The translations under genes and the position numbers were made by a program. Source: Turritopsis dohrnii (lineage: Eukaryota; Cnidaria; Hydrozoa; Anthoathecata; Oceaniidae). From it: a stretch of 64,000 nt of DNA. Numbering within the stretch: the stretch's first letter is position 1; the number at the start of each line of letters is the position of its first letter. Below the pieces are notes generated by a model. That model was not told the DNA's origin and did no database searches. It was given only the letters and a program-made list of their open reading frames with translations. Positions 1 through 12,088 of the stretch are shown here, one piece after another. The stretch is from positions 1,488,001-1,552,000 of the forward strand of contig BQMF02000016.1 of assembly GCA_027922465.2 (NCBI GenBank), read 5' to 3'.

Positions 1-296
1 TATTTAACTCGCTATGTATCACGTTTTTTTTATTTCAAACAATTTAAACTGATCCATTAAAATGATAATGTATTTCAGCCTTAAGAAATGAAAAAAACTT
101 TATGACCTATTATATGTCTGATTTTTTCACACCATCTGCAAATCTACGTTGACATCTTTTTCCACCTGTTCAATGAAATCACAGAAGCATGAGCCAGGAA
201 ACTGGTAAAAGAATAGTAAGAATTGTGTTTGATATCAACAGAAAAAAGCCTTTGTTGATATGATATGAAGATTTTGCTGACTCACCACCACAACAG

Positions 297-350
297 GGCA
301 ACCTCGTACTCAGGGTTTCTTACCTTTTCGATATACGGGCGGCCGCAAAG
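297..350. repeat. AACCTCG..CCAGGG palindromic repeat, half copy
   Basis: CAACCTCGTACTCAGGGTTT, then TTTTCGATATACGG. Only one arm is present. Confidence 0.5.
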
Positions 351-486
351 AAGACGCCGTTCTTGCGCGAAAATACTGTGTCGATGCTCATAATGTTAGA
401 TTAACAAAGAACAAAAATAAGGAGGCGTTCTTCTCTTAAAGTGTCTTTTTTACAAAATATATACAAATGATATATTACACAGAAAG

Positions 487-1557
487 TTATAAAACACTGA
501 CCCGATCGGTCACGTACTCTTTGACACTCTGCTCTTCTGTCGCTACACTTGTGAACCGATAGTCGCTACTTTTGTCCAACTTACTAAGGTTATTGTTAGT
601 GTTTTTCAAACCTCTGTTTTTACGACCAAACACCGTTTTTGTAATTGCGTCATATGCGTTTTTAACTCTAGTCCATTGGCGACGTTTCCAAGATGCAAGT
701 TCCCGACGAAAGTCGTGTCGGTAATAGGCGTATAAAATAGGATCAAGGCAGGGATTCATTAACATGACGAAATATGCAGTGTTAATAATTTGCTGTGAAA
801 TAATCACGCCTCGTTGTATAAGAAGCTCAACAGAACAGTTTGGTATCCAGCAGATGAAGAAACTAATGGCAACTATTATACATACTTTAATACCAGCAGG
901 ATTCGAGCTGCGTTCGTTTGACGATCGCAATTTATCGCGAATGGTGGAGACGATCGTGTAGTAGATGACACCAAGGGCAAAACCCACAAGGAAAACGAGA
1001 GCAAAAGATAGTAACGCAAATAAGATATTCGCATGTTGTTTTTTTTCAACGCTCATTGTATCGTTTAGTGCCCATGACAACGGTAATAACGTCATCAAAA
1101 ATGTGATCAACCAACCAATGATAATAATGATAATGGCGCGCCGTTTTGACAGTATTGTTTGATATCGAAATGGCATTTTAATCGAACAGTACCTGTCTGC
1201 AGCAATCAGTACGAGGTTGATGGTGGATGCCAGCATGTTAAAGCTCATGACACTGCCACAGAACAACGGGCAATTCTGACCTTGGAACATTGGGTTTTTC
1301 AAGGCGCAAAACTCGCATGGTGCTACTGATAAACCCACAAGCAAATCGCTTACGCTCAAAGATAAAACAAAATAGTTTTGTTGCGTCCTTAGTTTTCTAT
1401 TGGTTAGAAATAGCCAACACAGCATGAGGTTAGCAGATATGATCAACACGGTCTCTACTGAAAGAAACGTCCAAAAAGCGATCGGTGGATTTCTGTAGAT
1501 GGGCATTGTACCGATACTTAAGTTCGTGACCTCCCTTGTCATGTTTACACCATTCAT
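487..1557 (-). CDS. Rhodopsin-class (class A) G-protein-coupled receptor, MECA-like, intronless
   Basis: Single open frame of 356 aa, a normal length for a class A GPCR. Seven hydrophobic segments are visible. The N-terminus carries two N-glycosylation sequons (N5-M-T, N12-L-S). TM1 has N43, TM2 has LSVSDLL with D71, TM3 ends in DRY (121-123), TM4 has W149, TM6 has CWIP (236-239) and TM7 has DPILY (272-276). The C-tail is basic, then Ser/Thr-rich. Unusual points: the second extracellular loop (about 161-177) has no cysteine, so the standard TM3-ECL2 disulfide cannot form. TM5 has no proline, and the TM2-TM3 loop has four cysteines (81, 84, 96, 100). Missing ECL2 Cys, missing P5.50 and a DPxxY motif are known for melanocortin/EDG/cannabinoid-type receptors. 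The ligand is unknown and that grouping is inference. A downstream Met6 is an alternative start. Confidence 0.9.
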   Translation of the reverse strand: MNGVNMTREVTNLSIGTMPIYRNPPIAFWTFLSVETVLIISANLMLCWLFLTNRKLRTQQNYFVLSLSVSDLLVGLSVAPCEFCALKNPMFQGQNCPLFCGSVMSFNMLASTINLVLIAADRYCSIKMPFRYQTILSKRRAIIIIIIGWLITFLMTLLPLSWALNDTMSVEKKQHANILFALLSFALVFLVGFALGVIYYTIVSTIRDKLRSSNERSSNPAGIKVCIIVAISFFICWIPNCSVELLIQRGVIISQQIINTAYFVMLMNPCLDPILYAYYRHDFRRELASWKRRQWTRVKNAYDAITKTVFGRKNRGLKNTNNNLSKLDKSSDYRFTSVATEEQSVKEYVTDRVSVL

Positions 1558-1684
1558 CTTTCGAAACTTTCTTGTTATTATAGTCTATGATAAAGAAAAT
1601 AAAATAATTCGTTTGAAAAAAAAAAAACACAGACAGATAGTTAAATAAACAAACACGACTGTCATGAAAAACATAGAATGGTTA

Positions 1685-1965
1685 AGACAGGATACATTCT
1701 CAGTTTTGCGAATTGAGTTCCTGGTCTGGCACTACAAAAACTTTCAGAGAAAACTCTATGTAACAAGCTCTTGATTTAGGTACATTGCGTGGCTTCTCTC
1801 CAAGGTTTCCTATTTCGAGAGTTCATTTGCTGACACGATGCGACACGATGATTCAAGCATCTGACACGATATGTTGATTGATGCGGTAGACGACACGATA
1901 AATCGGCAGTGTGTTTGCTCCTGTATGATGAAGTCAAATGAAAGGAATTCCATCTTCCTATTTAT
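1685..1965. repeat. Dispersed repeat (segment A), forward
   Basis: Reads as the inverse of 9562-9840: CAGTTTTGCGAATTGAGTTC, GAGAGTTCATTTGCTGACAC and GAAAGGAATTCCAT all have complements there. Includes repeated GACACGAT. Confidence 0.7.
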
Positions 1966-4100
1966 ATAAGTTGGAGTGTGATGGATTCATTTAATATTCC
2001 TTTACACGCTAACGTTATATCAATCAGAATATTTAAAATTTTTCATGACAATGTGGCATGAAAACGCTTAAGAATTGTTGGTGGCGACTAGCCAATGGAA
2101 CTTACATAGCTGTATTTCAAAATCCTTTTATTTTGAAAACTCATTCCGCTATGATTGACCAAATTTATTCATTAATTCGTAGATTTAATATTTATCATCA
2201 TAGAAATGGCGACACAGTCATTTTCAATGTCATTATAGAATGTGCCTTAAACTAAATACACCTAGATTTCGATTGCATATTTTTAAGTTTTATTAATAAA
2301 AGATCATTAAAACCTGTTAAGAATTCCTTGTAAAGTTCTATCATTGTCTCTGCAAAATTTATACGCTCATCAAAAAATCTGTCTTTCGGTTAAGCCCTGT
2401 CTCTGCTAACGAGCTTTATACGACAGACATGACTCATTTGGTCAAGACCAAGTTATAAATAACATAGGCGTATTCAGGGTAAAAGGTGAAGGAGTCCAAC
2501 ATCACAATACAGTTGGTTGTTCTCTGCACGCTTTCCTTTTCTACTTAAAATGACCAAACGTCCATCCACAAATTTTGACTGAGCTCTAGCTGTGCCTATA
2601 TGTAGACTGGAGGAATGACCAATTAATACAGATTGAACCAGATGAACTGAATACTGAAAGGAGGTAAACAACAACAATATATTAGCAAGTTATCACAAAA
2701 TTCCTTTCAGAGATTGTTATCTTATGGTGCTAATAGATATTTAGAAATTAAAAAGTCTTGCGTTTTTCCAATACTGTCAGTTTCATGCCCTGTACGGACA
2801 ATCTTCAGTTAGAAAAATAAATCTTGGACTCAAATCATACAATCACAATAACTGTGTCCCTTAAGATAGGTAATTCAATGCGCAAGTTATTTCGAGTTTA
2901 ACTGTTATTTGATGAAAAATTAAATTTTTTCTAATTGCAACATTCCACAGGAGAGTTAAAATCTCTTACTAAAAGAAAATCGCCAAAGGTGACTACGAAA
3001 TATTTGAGAAAAACCCCTTTCCCCTAATTTCAATGTTGTATGAAGTACTGACAGGCCCCCAGCTGTTTTTCTTCGCCCCCCAAAACATTCTGTTAACTTT
3101 CGATATAAACCACAATGAGTTTGAGGAAAAGGGGGGTGGGGACCTGTCTTATCAACTTATAGGTACATTTACCCTTCTACAACCATTTTTTAAGTTTTCC
3201 TAATATTGTTTATGGAAGGTTGTAAGCCATTCAATATTCCAAATTTCAATAATAAATCACTACATCTATAATCTTCTCTTTAAAAAACAATACTCTAAAA
3301 TTTTCCTTAAACATTCGCCCCACTTCATAATTGTTTTCTTTTAGAATTTGTATGAGCTCTCTCATCATAAACAACAACAATCAAAACAAAAACAATTCTT
3401 TGAAAGGAAAATCTAAATAATTATTTTCTTTTCATATTTCTGTTATGATAAAGGCTACCCCAAACCATTTTCTGTTAATATACAAGTTGATAAAATCATA
3501 GAATAAATGTAGTAAAATAGATAAAAAAAGATAATTATATATATAAAAAAAAAAACTAGAAAGATTTTTTTCTATATTTTTAAAACTAACAATACGTTTC
3601 TTATTTCTCCTTGCCGGTCCCCTTATTCCTTTCGCCATATTTGTTTCATTAAAAAGTTTTTTGTCTATATGGATAGAGGGATTAATGATATCGTATCTGA
3701 GATTTGAGATAAATAATTTATACTAGGTATTTGTCTTTGCATTTATTTTTAATTTATTTTCAAAATGAAAGTTCCAAATCAAAATGAGAAATAAGATCAA
3801 ACAAAGAATAACCATCAGATTAAAATATGTTTTTTTTATCTCTTATAATGTCTGATGTTATACTCAAGAAGTGATAGGTAAAAGATTTTCATAAAAACGA
3901 TAATTGTGATTCAATTTTGAAAATTGTTCTTCTTCGATAGAATCTAAATAAAGCATTCGGTACGAGATATTTGTAAGGAAATCTTAAAGCTTAGTTTCCA
4001 CTGTCCGATAAAAACTCGTTGCTTTCCAAGCATGAAAAAAAAAACAACCGTCGTCACATAAATAAGTTCATCCTTTCATCACAATGCGACATTTTGAAAT
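1966..4100. other. Intergenic, no gene seen
   Basis: Apart from the segment-B repeat at 2462-2600, AT-rich sequence with no supported exon, RNA or TIR element. Confidence 0.5.
2462..2600. repeat. Dispersed repeat (segment B), forward
   Basis: GGAGTCCAAC, CTTTCCTTTTCTACTT and TTTTGACTGAGCTCTAGCT are mirrored at 9845-9990. Here B follows A; in the other locus, read in the same sense, B precedes A. Confidence 0.6.
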
Positions 4101-4212
4101 TGCCCCAGCACATAACGTTACACAACGTTAAACTAACGCTAGACACTATTTCCAAAAACTAACGTTACTTTAGCGTTCTGCAGCGTGACAATGATGTGTA
4201 CCTGCTGGGACA
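4101..4212. mobile_element. About 112-bp MITE ending TGCCCCAGCA
   Basis: The left TGCCCCAGCACATAACGTTAC and right TGTACCTGCTGGGACA form imperfect TIRs. AACGTTA/TAACG motifs repeat inside. Confidence 0.5.
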
Positions 4213-4255
4213 AAGGTCAAAAACGAAGCGGTGGGAGTTTATCTCGCATTGGGTA

Positions 4256-4295
4256 ACAACATAGAAATACGTATTTTTTTCGTATTTCTATGGTA
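4256..4295. repeat. Short hairpin
   Basis: CATAGAAATACG and CGTATTTCTATG pair around an ATTTTTTT loop. Possibly a MITE remnant. Confidence 0.45.
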
Positions 4296-4827
4296 ACAAG
4301 CTTATGCGTGATAATTAAGTCAGAATTCTCCACTTCCACGCCCTCACACTTCATCCGCCCTAAATAAACGCCGAGTAATGCTGCACCCAAATTAACTTTT
4401 TAAATTATTTGATGAAATTACGACCATATAACAAAAACTTTCAAAATGCTAAATCTTTATTGAAAGATGTTGCTAGATGAAGAAAGATACCTGCGAGGTT
4501 CAAGATCATTAAATGATTCAAAGAAACATGTTGGAGATATGGAAACAAACTTGAGCTGGGCATCCAGCATACCAAAGAAACCAGGTTAAAACAGACATTC
4601 CAGGTTGGACGATTATACGATAGAAAGACTACGTTAGTGGTCGCATAACATTATAGTTCAATTGACAATGTTTTGATGACAATTTCTCCACATCAAAACG
4701 ATAAAACCCTTTTAAAGTTTGTTCGGATAAGCGAGGATAGAATTATGTCTCGTTTTACCAAATATTTTTATTAGACCTTTAAGACGAGGAGAAATCATCA
4801 ACAGAACAGATGGTAACGTTGACAGTG

Positions 4828-4882
4828 CCGCCCTCCAATAAGTGCCGCCCTGCAATAAGTACCGCCCTGCAATAAGCGCCGT
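4828..4882. repeat. 17-bp tandem array, about 3 copies
   Basis: Unit GCCGCCCTGCAATAAGT. The overlapping 81-aa minus-strand frame has no recognisable features. Confidence 0.75.
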
Positions 4883-7723
4883 TTATAAACGCATAGATGA
4901 CGATCACGAAAGTGATGAGTATATCGATGTTTAAATTGTTTAACCATAGTGATCCGAATTCACTAATTGCAAAACACCTTTGATGAATGTAATCAACTGT
5001 AACATTGAAATTTATAAAAAACAATAAATTTAAAACATCGAAAACATTGACAGGTTATGCAGTAAGCACTTCGATTGATTTAGTTCAGCCGTCATTATCA
5101 AAGTAAACAGATCAACACAACCATTATATAAAATTACATTTCAAATTTAAATGCAGCCAAGCGGTAAATTTAAGAAGAATAACTAAGCTTGCTTCACTGA
5201 TTTACTTTCACAATTTGTCCTGCTTTTTTTATTATTATTATTCCCATCTAAATTTATATTGCATTAGATTGAAAGACAAATTGAATTAACCAAAAGGAAA
5301 GCAAATCTGATAACATTCGCAATGGAAGAAGAGCAACACAAGAACAACAAAATACAACCAGTCATAGTAATTGACGTCACTAAGTAAACCTTCTACCCAG
5401 TCCTTCTAACAGAAACGCAATGCTCAGATTGAAAATTGAAAAGTTCAAACTTTTCAAAAAATGTTAATATTACAAGATTTGATGCGGCTACCTATAAAAA
5501 AATTATAAGTCAGCCTCTTGCCAGATAAATATCGAAAATTCGTTTGCTAAATATTCTGCCACGCTCGTTTTTATAATGTAGATCAACTCCCAAATTCAAA
5601 GAAAATATCTCCATTTGAATGTTTCTTCCTTTGCGTAAATTACACTTCTTGAAGAAAACTCAACTGTGAAAAAGGAAATGGAAAAGTTAGAATCTCTTTT
5701 AACTTTATCTTAAAAAATCTTCGAAAACATTCTCTATTGTCTTAAGTGTTGAAAGGGTTTGAACATTCTAATTGCTGTTTCCAAAACATTATTTTCAATA
5801 ATTTTTCAGTAAATCAAACATTTGTAAACATTATGGTAGCCCCAAGATATAAATCCCATTTTAAACAAATTAAGCCTTGCATAATCGTAGGTAAGATCCG
5901 CAAATATAGTTGAACGCTCAAAAGAATTTTGAACACTGTGGAACACGAGTGGTGTTGCAATTCAAATTAACTTTTAGATCTTAACTTCGCTGTTATGTTA
6001 TTTTATCACATGGTTTTTTGTTTTTTTTTTTGTTTTTTTTGTTTTTTTTTGTTTTTTTCATTTTTCATTTAATGGTGTAGTTTAAAAGGTTCTTATATAG
6101 GCAATTTCAGATCTCAAAGTTTTTCAAGTTTATATTATGGTTTTGTAATTATAGTTTCAATCGAACTGCTAATAAACAATTCAACTAAACCCTTAAAACC
6201 ACACTTATTTTTATATTGATATGAGATTCAGTGGCCCATCCTCATAATTTTTTCGGATTTCAGCCACAAAGCATTCTTATTCTGTTCTTATTTTCAATGA
6301 GGTTTTCATGAAACATTTACTTTTTAATAACTAGCAAAAAGAAAAATTCCATTAAACGAAAAAAAAGCCAAAAAGCCTACACAGTTGACGTAGCCACAGG
6401 ATAAACAAAAGAAATTCTTTTAAATTCCTTGAAAACAACGCATTTTGCTTGTTAGGCCGCATGAAATGCAACTTCCTACTTTAAGAAGCTGATATTGAAA
6501 AACTTTTGAAAGAATTAGAAGAGATTTCGTGGTGTTTCTAAGCGAAACATCAAATGAAAAAATGAACTACTTAGCTGTTGAATTAGCAAAAATATAAAGA
6601 AAAAACTTCTCAAAATTGCTGCAACAGATGTGAAACCTTTCTAAGACGAGACTTTTTCCCACATATCTTTCTTGTTTATTCCAGCTAAACGTGATTTAAA
6701 ACGAAAAATCCTTCACTTTCATCAGATGATTAAATGTCATCAAAAACTGCTAGATCACAATGCAATAAAACTTTCAAACTTATTAATGAAAAAATTTCTA
6801 ATTTACTCAAATTTTTGTCTGAATGTAGAATCAATTTCAAAACGTCCCTCGTCAATATCAAGTTGTTGTGCCGAGCAATTATCATACTAAATTGAAAATC
6901 GATTACGTCAAGTCAAATAAGTTTTAAATTTCTGTCAACTTCAAAAAGTAACATTTAAAAGCTCTTTCTATTTATGTCTTCATCCCTATGTTCTTATACT
7001 TGTAAACCTGACTAAAAATTATACGATAATTTTGATTATTTGTAAGAATTGTGAGGGCTGTTCTCTAGTACATTTCACAAGACTCAATATTTATTCCATA
7101 TGATAAAAACCCCTTAAAAAAATAAAAGATTTAGGATATATATTGATAGATATTGGCTAAAAAAAGATTAATAATCTATTAAAAAACGCATGCAAGAAAA
7201 AAGATCACTTAAACTTTTCGCAAATCAAACTTTTTGGATCAAAAATGATTTCTCCAAAACATTTCTTTCCAAATTGAATTGAAACTGGCGAAGATTTGAC
7301 TTTTTCAAGAAATTTTCTGCAAAAAAACATCAATTCAGAACAAAAAACAAGTCCAAATTTTAGAACTTTGAGACACTTACTAGAGGAACAGGACGTCCAG
7401 TGTGTCGTGCTTATAATAAAAAAACATCTTCATAAACGTTATTCTCGGCTGAATTTTTTTTTAAAGATCTAATGAAGTTTTATTGGTGGTTTCCCGGGGT
7501 TTACAAAGCTAGGTTGTTTTTTCTCCAGAATATGTTGTCCTGATTTTTATGAATTCATTTTCATTAAAAATCATTTAAACGCCCATCAAGGGTTGATGCA
7601 CACTAGGAGATTTCTTAACATTATTCACCATTCCTTTAAATATACATTTAACAGTTTAAATTCAAAACGAGAGAAAACGAAATGAAACACATCCTCAGTA
7701 ACGCTGTTTCTTTTAGTACTAAC
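4883..7723. other. Intergenic, nothing recognised
   Basis: Low-complexity AT-rich DNA with a T/G tract. The only frames are short and codon-random. Confidence 0.5.
6010..6059. repeat. (T7-10 G) low-complexity tract
   Basis: Runs of T separated by single G over about 50 bp. Confidence 0.8.
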
Positions 7724-7842
7724 CTAGTGGGTAAATTTGTTGAAAAATCAATGCGAAGGAGTGCATTTCTATAGAAATATACGCACTATATCAACAAGAA
7801 TACTCTTCATCGCAGTGGTTTTTTTGACGATTTTGCCCACAG
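7724..7842. mobile_element. Palindromic MITE family P (about 115 bp), copy
   Basis: Family pattern: CCCAGTGGGCAAA(A/T)T, TCACTGCGA(A/T)GGAGTGC, TTTCTATAGAAAT, ATTTCAATAAAAATGCTCTTC, ending TTTGCCCAC. This copy is nearly full length. Confidence 0.75.
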
Positions 7843-8483
7843 TTCATAAACAAGGGCCTCCTATAAAATGAATTTAATAGGTCTTATGCGTCCCAGTTAC
7901 ACAAACAACCCATGTTTTGTCTCTTAAACATATGTCATTCGAAAATACGTTTTATTTCCAAAATCTTTGTAAGCGATTTGGAAATTTTTTAAGAGCATCC
8001 AGTTCATCAATTCGCCACATGGAATTCAAATATTTTCACTAAATTTACAAGGCTTCTGAATAATAGTAGCATTTCGTTGAAAATAATGACTGCTGGGGTA
8101 ATGGTCGTGCTAGTGGTGAAATGCTGACGTCAGGTTGAGTCAGCAACTGTAAAAGTTCAGCTAAAGGATCAGCCTTGGGGTGGGGTTGGGAGATTGGGAT
8201 AGTCCTATACCTTCCGTGTCCCAATCATCATCTTTAAAATCATCTTTCTCACTTGCATTGATATCAATTCAGTCAAAGCTTAAGACATGCTATATACGTC
8301 ACCATTAAATAAAATAGCAAAACAAGATCCTTGTTTGTAAGGCACCCTAGTCCTTATCTGACGTCATCAGAGACCTAGAAAATTGTAGTTTCTAAAATAC
8401 TTTCCAAAAAAAGGCTTTCAAATTTCAGTTCAAGCAATCTCCTAAGTTATTTTCACTTGGAAAAAACTGTTATATTAGTCATT

Positions 8484-8592
8484 ACCCAGCGGGCAAAAAC
8501 CTCAAAAAGTATTTTCATTGAAGTAGTTCGTATATTTTTATAGAAATGCACTCTTTCGCAGAGATGTTTCAACAAATTTACACACTGGGTAG
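8484..8592. mobile_element. Family P MITE, copy
   Basis: Ends TACCCAGCGGGC and ACACTGGGTA, with TA at both outer edges; TTTATAGAAATGCACTC core. Confidence 0.75.
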
Positions 8593-8958
8593 CAACTTCG
8601 TCGACTTCTTTTTTATCATCAATAGGAGATTTGCTTTTCATTCAGATTCGCTTAGATTAAAAAGAGTAAATAAATAAATGCATTATTACCTTAAATCTGC
8701 TGACCAGAATTTATCTGATGTTTTTCTGTTTTGTACTAGTGATAACATGAAAACACACTTCCAAAGTACGAAACGTCTTTAAAGAACATACCTCAAGTAT
8801 CAATTACACCAAATTTTATGATTTGTACTGATAATAACATGGCTTTGCGGGAAATTTAAGATTCATTTCCTCACAACGCTCAGGTAGATTTCAAACATTT
8901 TGAAAATCAAACGAGAAAAACAAAATTTCACCAATAACCATGTTATTCCTGTTTAATC

Positions 8959-9073
8959 GCGTGATTGGTTGAAATTTGATTGACGTTTTCGCTTGGCGGG
9001 AAATTTCAAATCGGCGGGAAATTTCACATTAGTTTACCAAACACGTCAATCAAATTTCAGCCAAGCATGTGAT
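8959..9073. repeat. Imperfect inverted repeat
   Basis: TTGAAATTTGATTGACG (about 8972) pairs with CGTCAATCAAATTTCAG (about 9044), extended by CGCGTGATTGG/CCAAGCATGTG. GGCGGGAAATTTC is repeated in the loop. Likely MITE. Confidence 0.55.
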
Positions 9074-9472
9074 AAAAGATCTAATATATTATAGCTATAT
9101 ATTATATCATAAATTGAGATAAAATTAAGGTCAATTATCAAAATATATTTACATAAAAATTAAGAAAGTCAGAGAAACTTAACCGATCCATGAAATCTTC
9201 AAAAACTGAAAGTGATAGAAACTTTTAGCCGTTAAGTTTTTAAGAGCATCAGTTCATTTGAGTGATCTTCATGGTCATATAATTCGAAATCACAAAACCT
9301 AAACTGTGATCATTTCCATACAAAAAACATTAAAGTATTTATTTGCATGCACGCTCGCACATGAAAAATTTATGGGTTTTGAATGATATTGTCGTTCACA
9401 CGAATATCTAAGAAGGGGGAACCCGCAGCTAAAAAAAAAAACAATGAAAATAAACCAATGGCGAAGCGACCA

Positions 9473-9506
9473 CATCCCAGCAGGCAAACTCGTTGAAAAA
9501 CCAGAA
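9473..9506. mobile_element. Family P MITE, terminal fragment
   Basis: ATCCCAGCAGGCAAACTCG then TTGAAAAACC: one end only, no partner end nearby. Confidence 0.45.
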
Positions 9507-9561
9507 ATGGGGTCAAACATTTTTCCTTATTATTTCATCAAATCTTAACATACCGGAGACG

Positions 9562-9990
9562 TGGAAAAATGGAATTCCTTTCATTTGACTTCGTCGCACA
9601 GGAGCAAACATACTGCCGATTTTGTCGTGTCGTTTACCGCTTCAATCAACAGTGTCATATCGTGTCAGACGCTTGATTCATCGTTTAGTATGGTGTCAGT
9701 AAATGAACTCTCAAAATAGGAAACCCTGAAGAAAGGCAACACAGTGCATCTAAATCGAGAGTTTGCTCCATGGAGTTCCCTTTTTCTGAAAGTTTTTTTA
9801 GTGCCAAATCAGGAACTCAATTCGCAAAACTGACAATGTAGAGACGTAGCTAGAGCTCAGTCAAAACATTATGGAGGAATATTTTAGTCATTTAAAGTAG
9901 AAAAGGAAAGTGTGGAAAAGAAATGTCCTAACGTTGGACTCCTCCACTTTTTTTAGACTGACACTGAATACGGCTATACCCTTTCGTGCT
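9562..9990. repeat. Dispersed repeat (segments B+A), inverted copy
   Basis: Contiguous on the minus strand as B then A; see 1685-1965 and 2462-2600. Confidence 0.65.
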
Positions 9991-10314
9991 AGTCCTAAAG
10001 TTATTGTTGTTATTCCGCAGTGAGAGTAATTAAAAAACACGAAAACGAAGATATAGTCGCTAGTTCAACTATAACACGTTCTTTAACACAGGAAGGAAGG
10101 AAGGACGATTTATGAAAGATTTTGTACAAATAAACAAGTGTGGAAAACTCAAATCATAGATTTATCGAATTACACCAGACGGAGTAAATGTCACGCCATA
10201 CATAATTCAAAATTAGTTTGAGAAACTTGATATTGGTGAAAAAAATGTTAATTTTACTTTACGAGAAGAGGTTTCCGTTAAATTCATAATTGCCGAAAAA
10301 TGCAAGAATTACTA

Positions 10315-10448
10315 AAGTCTGTTCCAAAAATATGTGGACTGATTTCAGCTTTTATATAAAAACCAGGCTCAAGGGAATTGATGTAATTTGCTAAATCTGG
10401 TTTCCACATGGTAACTGAAATTAGTCCACATATTTTTTGAACAGACTT
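10315..10448. mobile_element. 134-bp MITE with about 36-bp TIR and TA flanks
   Basis: AAGTCTGTTCCAAAAATATG..TGGACTGATTTCAG is mirrored by CTGAAATTAGTCCACATATT..GAACAGACTT. TA lies on both sides (10313-10314, 10449-10450). The 67-aa frame on the minus strand is a shadow of it. Confidence 0.75.
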
Positions 10449-10498
10449 TAGGCTAGAATATACATTCTCAATTCTCGGAGAATTCATCTTATCAAAAT

Positions 10499-10540
10499 TT
10501 CCTAGTGGGAAAAATCAAAAAGTGATTTTCCACTGGGTTG
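10499..10540. mobile_element. Family P MITE, minimal copy (ends only)
   Basis: TCCTAGTGGGAAAAATCAAA joined to AGTGATTTTCCACTGGG. Both termini kept, core deleted. Confidence 0.5.
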
Positions 10541-11512
10541 ACTAAAAACCTCATCCATAAACACATACATTCTGTAATTTTTTTCACATCATTATAAAAA
10601 CAACAGGACTACAAAAATGGACCTTTTTTAAAAAAGAAAAAGATTTCAGACCAGCAGAAACATCAAGGATAAAGTGAAAAAGATAAATATTTAGTCCTTG
10701 CCAAGAAAAACCATGTGTTTACTTACTATCAAACATTCATTGGTTTCTCAAGTTGCCAGTACATATTTTTCCTCAAACTTGGAAAACTACAAACTTTTAA
10801 CTCTATATTTCAGGCGTCAAGACATGTTACTTTTTAAAGCCAAACGTATGGGGATTGTTTGATTTTTCATAGGTGTTAAATAACAGACAAGCGAAAAAAA
10901 TGCTTGCATATAATGTCATGTTTTTGTCTGGAAGATTTCGCAAATTTGTGTCAAATTTCTCGCTTTAACCATCCATTTTCTTTCTGAAACACTAAGCATG
11001 TCATCAATACAAAGAATCTAGATGAAAAAGGAATTTCGTCCTGTTATCGCGAGACGAATCAATCGGTGACTTATCAAAGAAAAAAAAGCTACAATTCGCC
11101 GTTTCCATAATTCAGTTCTCTAATGAACACAAACTCTCATAATTCAATTCAAATAATAGACCTTTGAAAATACGTCAGAGTAGATTTTGCCTCGCTTTCA
11201 AACCGTATAATAATGAAATTTGTGTCGTTTTTTTAAAAGAAACGAGGGGATGGGGATGTTGGGAAATGTTACACGACGTTTTTTTTTCTCATTCTTAATT
11301 ACGTAAGTATTTTAAGACATTAGAAACAAGGCAAGATCTGAGTTTATTAATGAAGAGAGTTTCAAAACAAATCTCATAACTTAAAGGAATCCCAAAACAA
11401 GTAATTATAGCATTGCATTGTGGTAGTTGTATGTATTCGGGAGATAACAAAATTATGGAGACTATCAATTACAAGTGCACCATATGATCAGCGCCTTACA
11501 ACGGCTGTTCAT

Positions 11513-11775
11513 AATGTCATGTTTTTGTCTATTAGGGAGATTCGTAAACTCGACGAGCCTGTTGGACGAAAAAAATCAATTACTTGTGAGAATTTTTTTA
11601 AAACTGTTCTACTAAAACGGTACTTCAGAGATTTAGAGCCTTTTGTTTGCACGCTTATTTCAAGTGTTGATGTGAAGTTTCTAATGACTTTGTAGGGAAA
11701 AATTCACGAACAACTCTACTAAGTTGTATATAATTCCCTACAAATCTATAGAAAAATAGTTTCGTGTAAATAAAA
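11513..11775. repeat. Dispersed repeat, copy 1 (empty target site for the foldback element)
   Basis: Homologous to 20960-21520. It contains the uninterrupted site CCCTACAAATCTATAGAAAA at about 11737-11756. The 91-aa frame over it looks like a by-product of the repeat. Confidence 0.7.
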
Positions 11776-11965
11776 CATGATTTTTCCGAATCCCGCTACT
11801 TCAAGTTTACAGAAAAAGGGACAGATTTGAAAATAGTTTAGACCAACTCGAATGTGTAAGTCCAATAGATCCATCTGAGTTCTACACGTCAACTGGTGTC
11901 CCGGATAGCAGCTGGGTTGGCTAAACAGTATTACATCGAGGCGAATTATTTCGCATGAATCGAAG

Positions 11966-12088
11966 TTTTCATAAAGGCAATTGGCAAATCGTTAATGTGG
12001 TGAAGAGCACTATTGAAATAGTGTGTATATTTTTATAGAAATACGCTCTCCTTCGCAGTGATTTTTCAACAAACTTACCCACTGGGGT
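11966..12088. mobile_element. Family P MITE, copy
   Basis: GGCAAATCGTTAATGTGGTG, then TATTTTTATAGAAATACGC, CTTCGCAGTGATTTTTCAAC and TTACCCACTGGGG. Confidence 0.7.

Noticed and set aside
764..1162. Two 65-aa plus-strand frames
   Set aside because: Antisense to the GPCR coding sequence.
4779..5024. 81-aa hydrophobic frame
   Set aside because: Overlaps a 17-bp tandem array and has no domain or supported exon structure.
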